Of a stretch of DNA of 64,000 bases, positions 1-11,716 are shown piece after piece. This DNA comes from Puffinus mauretanicus. Taxonomy: Eukaryota; Chordata; Aves; Procellariiformes; Procellariidae. The stretch covers positions 1,674,001 through 1,738,000 of the forward strand of contig JAJKFH010002438.1 in assembly GCA_023333565.1 (NCBI GenBank), given 5' to 3'. The notes beneath the pieces are model-generated. The model made no database searches. It was not told the DNA's origin and saw only the letters and a list, made by a program, of their open reading frames with translations. Within the stretch, counting starts at the first letter, position 1. Every line of letters begins with the position of its first letter. Both the position numbers and the translations under genes were made by a program.

Positions 1-3000
1 TGCTCTTCTGCACAGCACTGTGGGTGCCTCTCTGAAAGTTTTGGGTTCTGCTTTGGGCAGCAGGTAGATAAAAGTTCAGGTGTTTTTTTTCCTCTTTACT
101 TTTAAATCACTTCAGTTCTTTACTGGATCTGACCTTGGATGCTTCTTTGCCTCGGTTTCTAATTTATCAAAGGTAGATAACAGTACTTCTCTGTCTCATG
201 GATGTTAAACGTTGTGAGTTGTTCCAGATAGGATCAATCTCTCAGATCAGGGAACTTCAGAAGCAGAGGAAGTACCCACAAGCCTGGGTACCTATTTGAG
301 TTTACAGACCCATTGAGGCTGGACCTGTGTCACAGAACAAGCTTTCCCACGGGATTTCTGGTGCTTCCATTCAGTCCTGGGCCCCGGGAGGACAACAGGC
401 ACAGGCAAAATGTTTTCAAGAAACTACTAAAATATTCAGATCCTTGGAAGAAGATCAGTTTGAGTTTAGACATAAACAAAAGTTTAGAGACTATCTTATT
501 TCTTGTAGAGCAAGTCCTCTCTAAGTACATTTACCCTTTACTAATCCTTAGGCTTCATAAAAATGCCTGAGAGAAACTAGTAAAATCCTCTAGGAGGTTT
601 TTCTGTGTTATCCTCTAAACTTAGCTCTACATTTTTGAGTGTTTATGTATTATCCCATGATTGGGCTAGATATGGTACCGCTTGGGTACTTGATGTCTTA
701 GCACATGAGAATACTGATTAAGTCATTTCACCATGACTTCATTAAACAAGGGAGCTCAGGTACCGTCAGCATGTCCCAAAAATCCTGGCTATTGGTTGCA
801 AAAAGGCTGTAGACCACGGTGGCTGAGACTTCGGTTGTGGATAGACACCAGGCTAGGTACAGACCCATGCATAGGGGCCAGCCGAGCAGTATAGATGGCA
901 CTGGGCGCACACCAGAGAGGTTTCATGGCTGTGAGAGGTCAGACCGAGAGGCCCGACTAGCCAACCAAAGAAATAACTGCTTTTATGTGGGAACAGTATT
1001 TGGTGTTTAGATGGGAACAGTAATTTCAAAGGGATGCACAAGTCAGGCTTCAGGTGATCTTTAATTACACAGTAAGATGTCCTTGGAATTAAATTAATTA
1101 TTTCAGCAAATCAGTCAGCCAACAACCTACATTCAATTCTTTCCAGGCCTTCAGATGGCCACGCCAGTCTTTCTTCAGCTCTTTCTGACATCCTTGTGAG
1201 TTTATAGGGGCACTTGTCTGCGCACAGACTAGCCGCACCAGCGAGTCGTGATCACTTAAAGTCACCACGCAGCACAGTTGCATGCTTGTGTGAAGAGGGG
1301 TTGTTCTAAAAATCAGGTGTCTGCTTGTACTACCTCTGAGGAGGGAGGACATTCAGTGCCTGCTTGCTGTGAGAGCCACAGAGATGCTTTTTCAGTCAAC
1401 AAAAAGGGCTAAATGCTCCACCGTAACTGTAAGAGAAGTGATCAGGACAGGGGTAATTAACCCGTGAGTCTTGTCCTCAGTTTAAAGACAACATGAGAAA
1501 TCTTCACAAGCCGAGAACATCCAAAATGAACTGGTGGTGACATCTATGAGGTAACAGCCATGAGCCCCAGCAGTCAGACCTGGGCCCAATCTCCTCACAG
1601 CTTGGGGCTATTTGGTTTTGGCTTAAGCCCATCACCCTAACTAATGCTAAAGACACAATTCAAGGTTTATTTCATTCAGGCAGACCTCCTTGCACCAATC
1701 AACCAAGCGTGCTAATCGTATTTTTATGTGCGATGAGATATTATTAGGACAAGGGACAAGACTCGCTTTATTCTTCCTGAATTTACTCATAAATTAATGA
1801 TGAGCTGAAATGTACTGGCTTAACGCCTCAGCAAGCCGGACATGTCCAGTAAATGGAGAAGGTGAATTTCAGCCAACTCTTGACCTGTCTTCAGTATTAT
1901 TCCTTCAAGAGAAATTTTTCCTTCACATGGTTGATATCATACTTAGGAGACAGGGGGTCAGATTTAGCTCAGGTGCCCCACGCTTACGGCAGGGACTAAG
2001 CCTACCTGGTCATCTTACTCTGCAGGATCCAGTTTTACAGCACGTCATCCTGCTTTTGTGCCTCTGTGTCATCCCTTCTTTCCTCATCATTGTGCCCCTA
2101 CAGTAGCACTGATTCTCTAAACATCTCCCAAACCCGTGTCTGTCTGGTGGGGGTTGGCCATAGCTCGGCGATCCCCAGCACCTCCTCTTCCTCACCCTGC
2201 CGTAAGCTCCAGCCTGTCCGTGCTGCCTCTGTGCTGCCTGCAGAAGGAATAGGTTCATTGCACCAAAGTAAGTTTTAGGTTAAATCTGAGCTGGTGATGA
2301 TCAGTAGAGCTCCACCGCCTTCAAATTATGGGGGTCTGAAAGGGTGATCAGAGGAATTAAATCCAGTCTCCTGCTATCTCCTCTACCTCCTTTCAGACTG
2401 CCCAAACCTTAGCTGAAAACCAGCTGAGCTTCTGGCTTCCCCTACTTCATATATACTTTCTATATACACACAATATATACGTTCTATAGAAAAAGATAAG
2501 TAGGATGTGAAAAGAGTGTACCTAAACCATGAAATACCAAGAAGCAACTTGGCACTACTTAGATGGAGCTTAACAGAAGAGAGTTCAGAGAAGAGCAATG
2601 CGGATGGCAGAGGGACCAGCTCACAAGGGAAGGTTTAAAGAGCTCAGTGGACATGCAACAAGAAACCAATAAGATAAGCAATAAGATAAGATGCTCTGTA
2701 TTTATCTGAGAAGCATAGGGATTGAGGTTAAAAAAGAAGCTGATTATGGTAGTCAAAACAGTCCCTAATAACTTCAGAGTTTCTTTCATCTTCCGTTGTA
2801 CCGGCTATTAGGCATCACTGAGGGTAGGTGACAGGGTTAGAGGAACCATTAGTCTCATCCAGTTATGGCAGAGCCTGTGTTTCTAGACAGGAAAAATTTA
2901 GACTGATTAGCAAAAGAATTTACTTAATAGTAAACCAGTTTTAAAAAATGCACAGGGAACTTTTTGAGGTTTTTTTTTAACTCATTTTCTAAATGTTTTG

Positions 3001-4323
3001 ACACTTTTAAGACTTAATCACAACGTCCGATGCTTGAAGAATTCCAGCTAACTCTATAGCTCAAGCATTCACCAAAAACCGCCCCTTTTTGTCCAAAAAA
3101 ATCCCCCATTCCATTGGAAACCTGAATTCTGAAGGTTTTGAGCAGGCTTTGTTCAGTGAGCTCCAAAATCTTGCTGCCGGGAGGCTGTGAAAACCTCCTG
3201 CCTTGGAAAACCTGAAACCCAACCAGACTAAATGATCGGCTGGAGGTAGGCACTGAGTACGCCCCTCTCTGTCTTCCCAGGAAGGGTTATCATTTTGGGG
3301 GGCTTATCCCCTTGAGGGATTCATGCTGGCCACTGAGCAGCTGGGAAAAACCACAGGTAAAAAGTAAACCCAGCTGGTGAGATTAGACAAGGCTGGAAAT
3401 GAAGGGCAAAATTAAAGTCCTTTTCAACAAATTGTGCCGTCCTACTGCAGAATTAAAACCAGGATGATTCCCAAAGTAAGATGCACGCACTCTTAATGTT
3501 AAAAAAAAAGTCATTGCTCAGGCTTTCTATTTTTGGCCATGCAAATAATATTCATACCAAACCAAAGTCCTGGACCTGGGAGCCAGAAGCTTTTGTAAAC
3601 CAAGTCTTGATTCTGCTGCTGAAATGGGTACAATGGTGACGATGACGTTACTGATCTTCCAGCTGGGCAGGTGGCTTCCGTCAGTGAAAGCTGGGAAAAT
3701 CTGAAGGGTGCTTAATAAATTAGTTCTTTTATAACAAGTGCTACTAGTTTCTGAGGTGGATTTAGAGCTTTGTTCTTACAGCTGGCTTAACTGCAATTGA
3801 AATAAAACTTCTGTCTGAGCACAAGTTGTCCTTGAGACAGGACTAGAATCTCTTCTGTTTGTAGTTTAAAGGACTCAAGATTAAAAACCGTATTATTGTT
3901 CTAAAATGTCCTTTCATGGACTAATGACACTTGAAGCTTCTGAGCCAGAAGAACATTTTAATATAATTGACACTTTGTGACTGATCAGCTTCATTTACTT
4001 TCTGCTCTTTTCTCACACAACCATCCTTCACAACTTCATACATCGATAGCAATTTTCCATTTTTCACTCTCACCCACTGATACTAACATGGCGTGGCTGC
4101 GAGCATTATGTAAAACAAAAGAGCAATGACAAAATACTTCCTTGGCTTCGATGATTTTACTTCATAGAAAGATTTCTTTTGAATTTACAAATAAGCACTC
4201 TAGCCTCTGTGCAGTCCTTTTAAAATAACGTAGACCTGCCCGATGGCAGATTTTTAGCAATTGCCCTGAAAGGCAGGTCACCTTCAAGGAATAAAAGAAA
4301 GGGGATTATCTTGTTTGTAACTT
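1..4323. other. Intergenic, no gene recognised
   Basis: Only short open frames (under 100 codons) occur on either strand, and none resembles a protein I know or is flanked by convincing splice sites. The composition is AT-rich and of mixed sequence. In mammals the next gene on this side of CDNF is FAM107B. I looked for its conserved coding sequence and did not see it, so it presumably lies left of the window. Confidence 0.5.
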
Positions 4324-5069
4324 AGAATCATAGAACAGTTTGGGTTGGAAGGGACCTTTAAAGGCCATCTAGTCCATCCCCCAAAATAGCAGGGACAAGG
4401 TTTTAAGATTAGTTGCTTTGCCCCGTAAGCACCACAACAACTCAATAAAAATTTCATCTACCTATATCTAACCTGACCTGTGCCAGTGTTTCAACACCCT
4501 CATCGTAAAAAATTTCTTCCTTATATCTAGTCTGAATCTACTCTCTTTTAGGTTAAAACCATTCCCCCTTGTCCTATGGCAACAGGCCCTGCTAAAAAGT
4601 TTGTCCCCATCTGGAACAGGCTGCCTGGGGAAGCGGTGGAGTCACCATCCCTGGAGGTATTTAAAAGACGTGTAGATGTGGTGCTCAGGGACATGGTTGA
4701 GTGGTGGGCTTGGCAGTGTTAGGTTAACGGTTGAACTCAATGATCTTAAAGGTCTTTTCCAACCTAAATGATTCTATGATTCTATGGTCTTTCTTGTAAG
4801 TCCTTTTATGTATTGAAAGGCCGTACAAGGTCTCCCTGGAGCCTTCTCTTCTCCAGGCTGAACAACCCCAACTCTCTCAGCCTTTCCTCATAGCAGAGGT
4901 GTTCCATCCCCTGATCATTTTCATGGCCCTCCTCTGGACCCGCTCCAACAGGTCCATGTCTGTCTTGTACTGGGGTCCCCCAAGCTGGACGCAGGACTGC
5001 AGGTGGGGTCTCACCAGAGCAGAGTGGAGGGGCAGAATCCCCTCCCTCGACCTGCTGGCCACGCTTCTT
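4324..5069 (-). repeat. CR1 LINE fragment, minus orientation, interrupted
   Basis: It opens with the reverse-complemented CR1 3' end (AGAATCATAGAACAG, then GGTTGGAAGGGACC) and runs back through the usual CR1 3' region to the CTGGCCACGCTTCTT block near 5060. The element is split by a second CR1 at about 4611-4786. Left of the break it reads ..AAAAAGTTTGTCCCCAT and right of it TCTTTCTTGTAAG.., which are contiguous in CR1. Open frames here on both strands are pieces or shadows of the CR1 ORF2. Confidence 0.93.
4611..4786 (+). repeat. CR1 3'-end fragment nested in an opposite CR1
   Basis: About 175 bases of plus-oriented CR1: CTGGAACAGGCTGCC, then GGTATTTAAAAGACGTGTAGATG, then the terminal ATGATTCTATGATTCTATGG. 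It is severely 5'-truncated, as is normal for CR1. It interrupts the surrounding minus-strand CR1, so it inserted later. Part of the fragment closely matches the plus CR1 at 16441-16812. Confidence 0.9.
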
Positions 5070-6711
5070 CGGACTGGAAACATCTCTTAGATGCAGCAGG
5101 CACATCTCTGGACCCTCACTGCCTGATCCAGTGCCCCGGAGCCATCCTCCATCCCCCCGGCCGGTTGCGGGATGACTCCTCTGCTTGCACAGGCTGGCAT
5201 ATGGACACAGCAGGTTGCCAGATGCCCTTTTGGAAATGGATGAGCCGAAGGCCACTTTCCCAGCGGGGATTTTCTCAAACAACTCTGATTTTTCCAGCTT
5301 CTGCATAACTGGCGTGGGAAAGGGGGGGGGTCTCAGCCTTCCCTTCCCTGGTCTGCAGCTGTGTTACTGCTCCCCAAAGCAACGGGCAGGCTCCGCTCCG
5401 GAGCAAACAGAAACGCCAACCGAGCCTCGACTGGGGGAATCGTTCTCTGGCTGCCCCTTTCCTGCTCCGCGGGCTGCGCGAAGCCCCCTTCCAGTCGCAC
5501 ACCACAGATGGTTAATTAGGATCATGGAGAGAGGAAATCTGCTCTGTGGCCTTCTGTGCCGGGAATGGGCTCCAGCGACGAGATCCATCGCTGCGCAATT
5601 CTGCCTTTACAGCATGCAAATACAGGCAAACGGAACGGCACAGTCCTGCCCTCGGGGACCGGGAATCTGATTTTGGGCATGGATAAAGTGGAGAAACGGG
5701 GCATGCAAAAGAAGGGAGCGATGCCTGGGAGCAGGAAAGTGGGCTTCCAGGTTCTTTTCATTCCCACTGACCTCTTCTTTGAACCCTCCCCATATGCACC
5801 TAAAAAAATATCATTAGTGCTATTTAACTTCAAGGCATTACCTTTCACCCTTAAAATTGCCTTTTGCTGCTTGACTATGCTAATTACAATGTGACGATTA
5901 CCCCTCAGTATAAATTCACCCAATTCCTTTGACTCTGCGGGTCCTTAACCGACCAAGTCTCCGTGGCTAACAGGAGGATCCGCAGATCTGAGAGCCACGA
6001 GGAACCGTGCCAGGTACCCTGTGTCACATACAGGCCACAACATCTCTGAAATTTCTGATGCAGGGAGAAGTACTTGTATTTCCTTCTTCCCTCACAGAGG
6101 CTTGAAAATACATCATCTATAGGATTTCAGCCATATATTGTTCTTCGCGTTCTGTATGCTTGCTGAACAAGACCTGGTCTTCATCTCAGCGCAGTAGTGA
6201 TTTGTAAGTAATAAAACCAGAATCAATTTAAAAGGGCAACATAGTGAGATATTTTAAAAATGTATAATTGCATTTTGGTTTGTATTTCCCTGTAAACCTT
6301 TGGGTGTTTTGTAGAAACACTTCAAAAATATTAACATTTCATGTACATGAAGAAAAACTCCTCTTTTTTCTCTGTATAAAGAAGTCCTCTTTCTTGCTAA
6401 GAACATTTTTATGGAAAAAAAGAACCTACCAAAGCAATTATCTCACAAAATGATTACTTTGGTAAATGATCTTTCTTTTTTGGGAGCCTATTTTCAAAAA
6501 CTCTAAATAAAACCTGCACTTGCGATGGCCTTGACCAGAGCTAGGTGATTAAGCCAGACAGGGTCCTCAATCATTTTGCTACTTTCAATTTAATTTTGGC
6601 AATGTCTGCACACCACTTGGCTTTGTTTGCTTTGCAATGTTCTTGCCTGATGCTTGGGAAAATGGATTGTCGTGCCTGTGGCCAACATCCTGTATTTAAT
6701 CAAGAAACAAG
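5070..6711. other. Intergenic, no gene recognised
   Basis: The first 700 bases are richer in G+C and carry overlapping open frames on both strands (for example plus 5185-5670 and minus 5522-5923). None has recognisable domains or splice context. The remainder is AT-rich with nothing identifiable. Confidence 0.45.
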
Positions 6712-7560
6712 ATCATAGGATCACAGAAAGGTTGAGGTTGGAAGGGACCACTGGAGGTCATCTGGTCCAACCCCCTGCTCAAGCAGGGCCACCTAGAGAC
6801 AGTTGCCCAGGACCGTGTCCAGACAACTTTTGAATATCTCCGAGGATGGAGACTCCACAACCTCCCTCGGCAACCTGTGCCAGTGCTCAGTCACCCTCAC
6901 AGCTAAAAAGTGTTTCCTGATGTTCAGAGGGAACCTCCAGTGTTTCAGTTTGTGCCCGTTGCCTCTGGTCCTGGCACTGGGCACCCCTGAACAGAGTCTG
7001 GCTCCGTCCTTTTTGCACCCTCCCTTCAGGTATTTATATACATCGATAAAATCTCCCCTGAGTCTTCTCTTTTCCAGGCTGAACAGCCCCAGCTCTCTCA
7101 GCCTTCCTCATAGAAGAGATGTTCCAGTCCCTTAATCATCTTCATGGTCTTTTACTGGACTCTCTCCAGTATGTCCATGTCTCTCTTGTACTGGAGAGCC
7201 TAGAACCGGACAAAGTACTCCAGCTGGGGTCTCACAAGAGCGGAGTAGAGGGGAAGGATCACGTCCCTCAACCTGCTGGCAATACTTTGTCGAAGCAGCC
7301 CAGGATACCATTTGCCTTCTTCGCTGCAAGGGCACTGTGCTGGCTCATGCTCAACTTGGTGTCCACCAAAGTCCTTTTCCGCCAAGCTGCTTTCCAGCTG
7401 GGTGGCCCCCAGCACGTACTGGTGCTTGGGGTTGTTCCTCCCCAGGTGCAGGATTTTGCACCTCTCCTTGTTGAACTTTGTAAGGTTCCCGTTGGCCCAT
7501 TTCTCCAACCTGTCGAGGTCCTTCGGAGCCACTCCTCCCAGTTTGGTGTCATCCAGTTTA
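6712..7560 (-). repeat. CR1 LINE fragment, minus orientation
   Basis: It begins ATCATAGGATCACAGAAAGG..GGTTGGAAGGGACC and continues through the standard CR1 3' region: CAACCTGTGCCAGTG, TTTTCCAGGCTGAACAGC, CTCTCTCAGCCTTCC, CAGCTGGGGTCTCAC, then the ORF2 C-terminal segment up to TTGGTGTCATCC. Minus-strand frames at 7200-7628 are the decayed reverse transcriptase end. The left-hand sequence differs from the copy at 4324, so it is probably another CR1 subfamily. Confidence 0.93.
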
Positions 7561-10479
7561 TGACTGCATAAAATCCATCTCAAGTAGAAGTGGGTGACTT
7601 CATTCATCGAGTCCAGGAACCACAGCAATCAACTGTCAGATCGACAGGCTCAGGTCTGACAGCAAAAGCTGGGTACCGGCTGCCTGACCCGAGTCAGCGT
7701 GGGCAGCTGGTGGAGGGGGCTGTCCTTCAACGCCGGGCTGCCTGCCTGCCTGCACGTGCAATACAGGCAGTTTCTGACCGACAGGCTGAAATACGTGTGT
7801 GTAACGATGCAATGCACTTGTTTAATGTTTGCTTACAGTGCCTGAGCTAAACATAGATGGTAGGGTTTGGTACTGCAGGCATTTCAGCTCCTTGCTGAAC
7901 CCTCACGGGCGACGATCCAAAGGTATCATTGTAATATCCTTAAAGCTAATTATCCAGAACTTCAGGCAGTGGGAATGGTAACCCAGCTACAGAAGTTTTA
8001 ACATGGGTTGTCATTTTTACAGACATTCGGAAATTTTCCTAAGCACAGATGGTTCCTCACCACGACGCGCCGAGTCCTCTCTCAGCTGAGCCTGCAAGAT
8101 GGTCCACGACGGAGCTAGTGCCATTTAACCTCCACACAGCTCTCACCCTTCAGGTTTCATTCGTTTGATCGAGTCTTTAAATTTCTTTTTTTCCCTTCCC
8201 AACCCCACAACAGGCGCATACACAGCTCGCAGGTGCAGCTTTCCACCGCTTGACTTGCCAGGGTCGGTTTTGCCGGCTGCAGCTGGCTGCCTGATTAAAC
8301 AGGCAGGAATTCCCATCTCAGTGCCCACAATGCTTCTAACAGCTGTCTTGCTCTCGCAGACTGCTCTGATTTCGATGGAAATGGTTTTAAATAGCTGCTT
8401 TCCCCTCACACCCACCCTTCAACTTCACGGCGATATAATCAGATCATGATAAACCACAGCACGGGTGTGTTTCCCTCTACCTTCAAGAACAAATATTTGG
8501 CAAGAACAAAAGGCGCAGGCGCATTCAAGGTGCTTCAGGCTTGGAAAATCTGGCCATTTAATTCACATGCCTCAAATATGAAATTAACAGCCAAATTTAA
8601 GGAGCAACTTTGAAAATCTTATTGTGGCAAAATGTCTTCTGAAGATGGGAGGCAACGGCAATCCAGAGCGTGATTTAGGTGTGAAAGAGCTGAGTCAAGC
8701 CATTGTAGGGTTGTTTAAGGCTGGATGAAGGAGTTGGTTCTGCTGTGGTTAAAACTCCTGGTTCCCAGAGGCACATGAAAATGGCAGAATTGCAGATTCC
8801 ACTTTAAAAATATGTCTTTGGGCTTGTAAAAGAGAGTCTGAAGACTTACCCTGGGAGTAATCAGCAATGCACTGACACGTGCCTATGGCCCGGCGCAGCT
8901 TCTAGCAGGGAGGAGACAGCGAGTGTCTTTAGCAGAGAGGGAACAGATCCTTCATCACCGCTGTCAGATCCTTCATCAAGACCGTGCTGTCAGGCCAATG
9001 TCCCGTGCTTCACCCCCCTTCTGCTCTGCACCCCCACAGCAGACGCAGGGGATCAGCCCATCGGTGTCCCACCCCTTCCAGCACGGGCAGCTGCGGGGGA
9101 GAGGAGCAGCGGAGGCTGCTGGGCTCCGGAGGGGACCGATACATCACATCTCCTACACCCAAAGGCACCCCATCCCACTGCTCTCACACTCTGGAGCTGA
9201 CGTTGCACGAAGAGAGAGGGCAGGCACAGGCAAGGACTGTTAAGAAGGCAGATATTAGCAAACAAAACAGATGCCAAATTTGGTCAGCCTGAAAGCCGCT
9301 CAGTGCCACCCTCCTGCTCTTGCCCCTCTCCTCCCGGATATTATTTAATTTGGGATAGCTACCAATTTCATAGCTGCGTTTTGAGATCCATGGCAATTGC
9401 CCAAGTGGCAGAAATCCCTCGGTGAAAAGACTGAGGGGAAGCATTGTCCGTGTTTCCGACACGGACCCGGATCTTTGCCCCGGCACTAACAACGCTGTTG
9501 ACTTCCAAGGAGTTCTTGGCTCGGCTCAGCACGCAGCCCGCCTCCAGTGCTCCCTACAGGAGACGGCTTCACCTATATGCACTAGCTATGAGCATAGAAA
9601 GGGAGGTCAGATCCCAGCCTGTGTCCTTCTGGCAGAGCCCTCCTTTATGGCTCACTTGCCAGCAACAGTAACTGGTGTTTCACAACTTCCTTCTCTCCCA
9701 CGAGCTCTATTGTAGGCGGACAAAAGGCTTTCTCTTGGCATGTGACGTCGGGAGACAGAAGGCACCTCTTTTGCCAGAGTCTACGAAATGGTGGTCTCAG
9801 CAGTAGGGAAAAAATAGCTTTTCAGGCTGCTGAGTTTGCTGGCATCAGCAAATGTTGATTTACAGAACGAGACAGCTCCAGAACGCTGCGGGCTGATGGC
9901 AGCTATTTCTGCATCAGTTAATCGGGTGCGGGAGTCCCACCTGGTACACAAAACATTTCCATTCCCATGTTTTGTCCAGATTATTTTCCTTCCTAATGTT
10001 AAAACTGCGACTTAAGCATGTATGTGACTTGAGTGCCTTTCCCTCTAAATAATTTTGCATAGGAATCCCCACCAAGCCATGGGACAACGGAAATGGTTTG
10101 GGCCTTGCTGAGCTCATTTGACTCATGGCAACTGCAAGTCCATCCTTACGTGCGCACCTGCCTCCACGGTCACTCCTCAGGCAAATGAAGTCATGGCTGA
10201 GCAGACAAGAGGTCTTGAACCGAGATCTAAATATTTACCCCCAAATAAATATACGTTCTCGGCCACAAGGAAAACTCTGGTACTTTGCAAACTTTAGGCA
10301 CACAAATTCATCCGTTTTTTGAAATGTTTTGGCAATGAAATACAAATTCATGTATTTTGTACATAGTTTTATACCTCACTATGAAATGATATGGTCATTT
10401 TGGATAGGAAATGCAGAATATCTTATCCAGATGAAGCTGGGAGGAAAATGGAGGTAGACAGGAAGGTTTCAAGTAAGGT

Positions 10480-10821
10480 GTGTTTGGCCACATCCCCGAA
10501 GTTAATTCTCTGCTCTTTTATGAAGTGCTAGAAAATCTTAACAAGCTGGAAGGGATGAGGAACATGGATTTAACTTCTGCAACAGAGCACATCCGAAAGA
10601 CAAGTAACATTAACACTAAAGCACTTGGTTCATTACTGAGGCGGAAGGAGCAATTCCTCTCCCAAGTTATCTTTACCAGCATGAAGACTGAATTACATGG
10701 TTTGGCTGAATTTCTACCTCAGCCCCTCCAAAACATGACTATTGGAAGTATTGTCATGGGGTTGCGCTGCCATTTTCATGGAGGAGGTGAGCAGCAGAGC
10801 ACTCATGTAGTAGCTGGTTGA
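10480..10821 (+). other. Unrecognised 113-codon open frame
   Basis: The frame is hydrophilic and leucine- and asparagine-rich, with the stretch LGSLLRRKEQFLSQV near its middle, and reads like degraded protein rather than random translation. It starts at a non-ATG codon inside the sequence GGTGTGTTTGG. An AAG/GTGTG junction just upstream and GGAG/GTGAGC near 10787 could be splice-like. I do not recognise the family. It may be an old transposon fragment, a noncoding RNA exon or chance. No signal peptide or membrane segment is visible. Confidence 0.2.
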
Positions 10822-11670
10822 GCACCATCTCAGTGCCTTCTTTGGCGCAACACCTCCAGAGTTGGCCTGGCTACCAGCATATGGCCTGCTGTGAAATGGA
10901 GATCTCAGCTCTGAGGTCCAGCCACCTCATCTGAAGGTTGGAGGAAGATCTCGTCAGGAAGACGGCTGAATTAATAACTGATAATTAGTGAATAAAGAGA
11001 AGAAACCTTGTGCCTCTTGGTGGTTCTAGCTCTCACTTGTCTTTTCCTGAAGCTTACCTAGAAATGAAAGTTTTGTGTTACATGAAAGATTGCTTCCATC
11101 GTCCCTTTCTCAGAGAGGAGAAAACTGCGTTTTTAACTTATTTTCAGTTCAATACAGTTGTGATCTTTTCTAGGCCCAGGTCAGCCTGGGGGATCTGAAA
11201 AGATTAGAAGACAGCAGAAGATCCCTAACTGGGAGAACAATTTTAGGCAGATTTCAATGGCTGGGCTAGAAGTGAATTTAATGAACCCAACAGACAAATG
11301 AGAGGCTGCTGAAGTCAACAGAATTACATCAACGGATACTATAGTTTCAAGGGTCTGGATTTTCTGATGGCCTACGACAATGTGAACGTCTGCGAACTTC
11401 CTCTCCCATCTGCAAGACCAGAGCGTTGTCCCTAAGAACGCAACACTTCTCTCCCTCGTACAAGAACTGCACCGGTGGGCAGATGGATTCAGCCCTCCAA
11501 TTAGCTAAGGATAAGCCAACTGGTTTATAGCAAAAATATAGTGTGTTACTGTAAAATCTATTGAGAGTCTTTACCTGCTCATCCGAGCATTTCAACCACA
11601 TTTGACAGATTAATTTTCATGTAGGTCTCCACGTCCTTTTTTAAAGCAGATATATGCAAATAACTTACAA

Positions 11671-11716
11671 ATATATATAAATATAGTTATCCATCCATCC
11701 GTCTACCTACCTATGT
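11671..11716. repeat. Short simple repeat (AT-rich, then ATCC/TACC)
   Basis: A run of alternating ATAT followed by TTATCCATCCATCCGTCTAC and CTACCTATG. It is a short, impure tetranucleotide microsatellite with no associated gene. Confidence 0.7.

Noticed and set aside
4806..5308. Open frames of 63-166 codons on both strands
   Set aside because: They are within or run out of a CR1 copy and represent decayed ORF2 or its shadow.
7119..7628. Plus 150-codon and minus 142-codon frames
   Set aside because: The minus frame (..[20 protein letters not shown]..) is CR1 ORF2 C-terminal sequence, and the plus frame is its complement.
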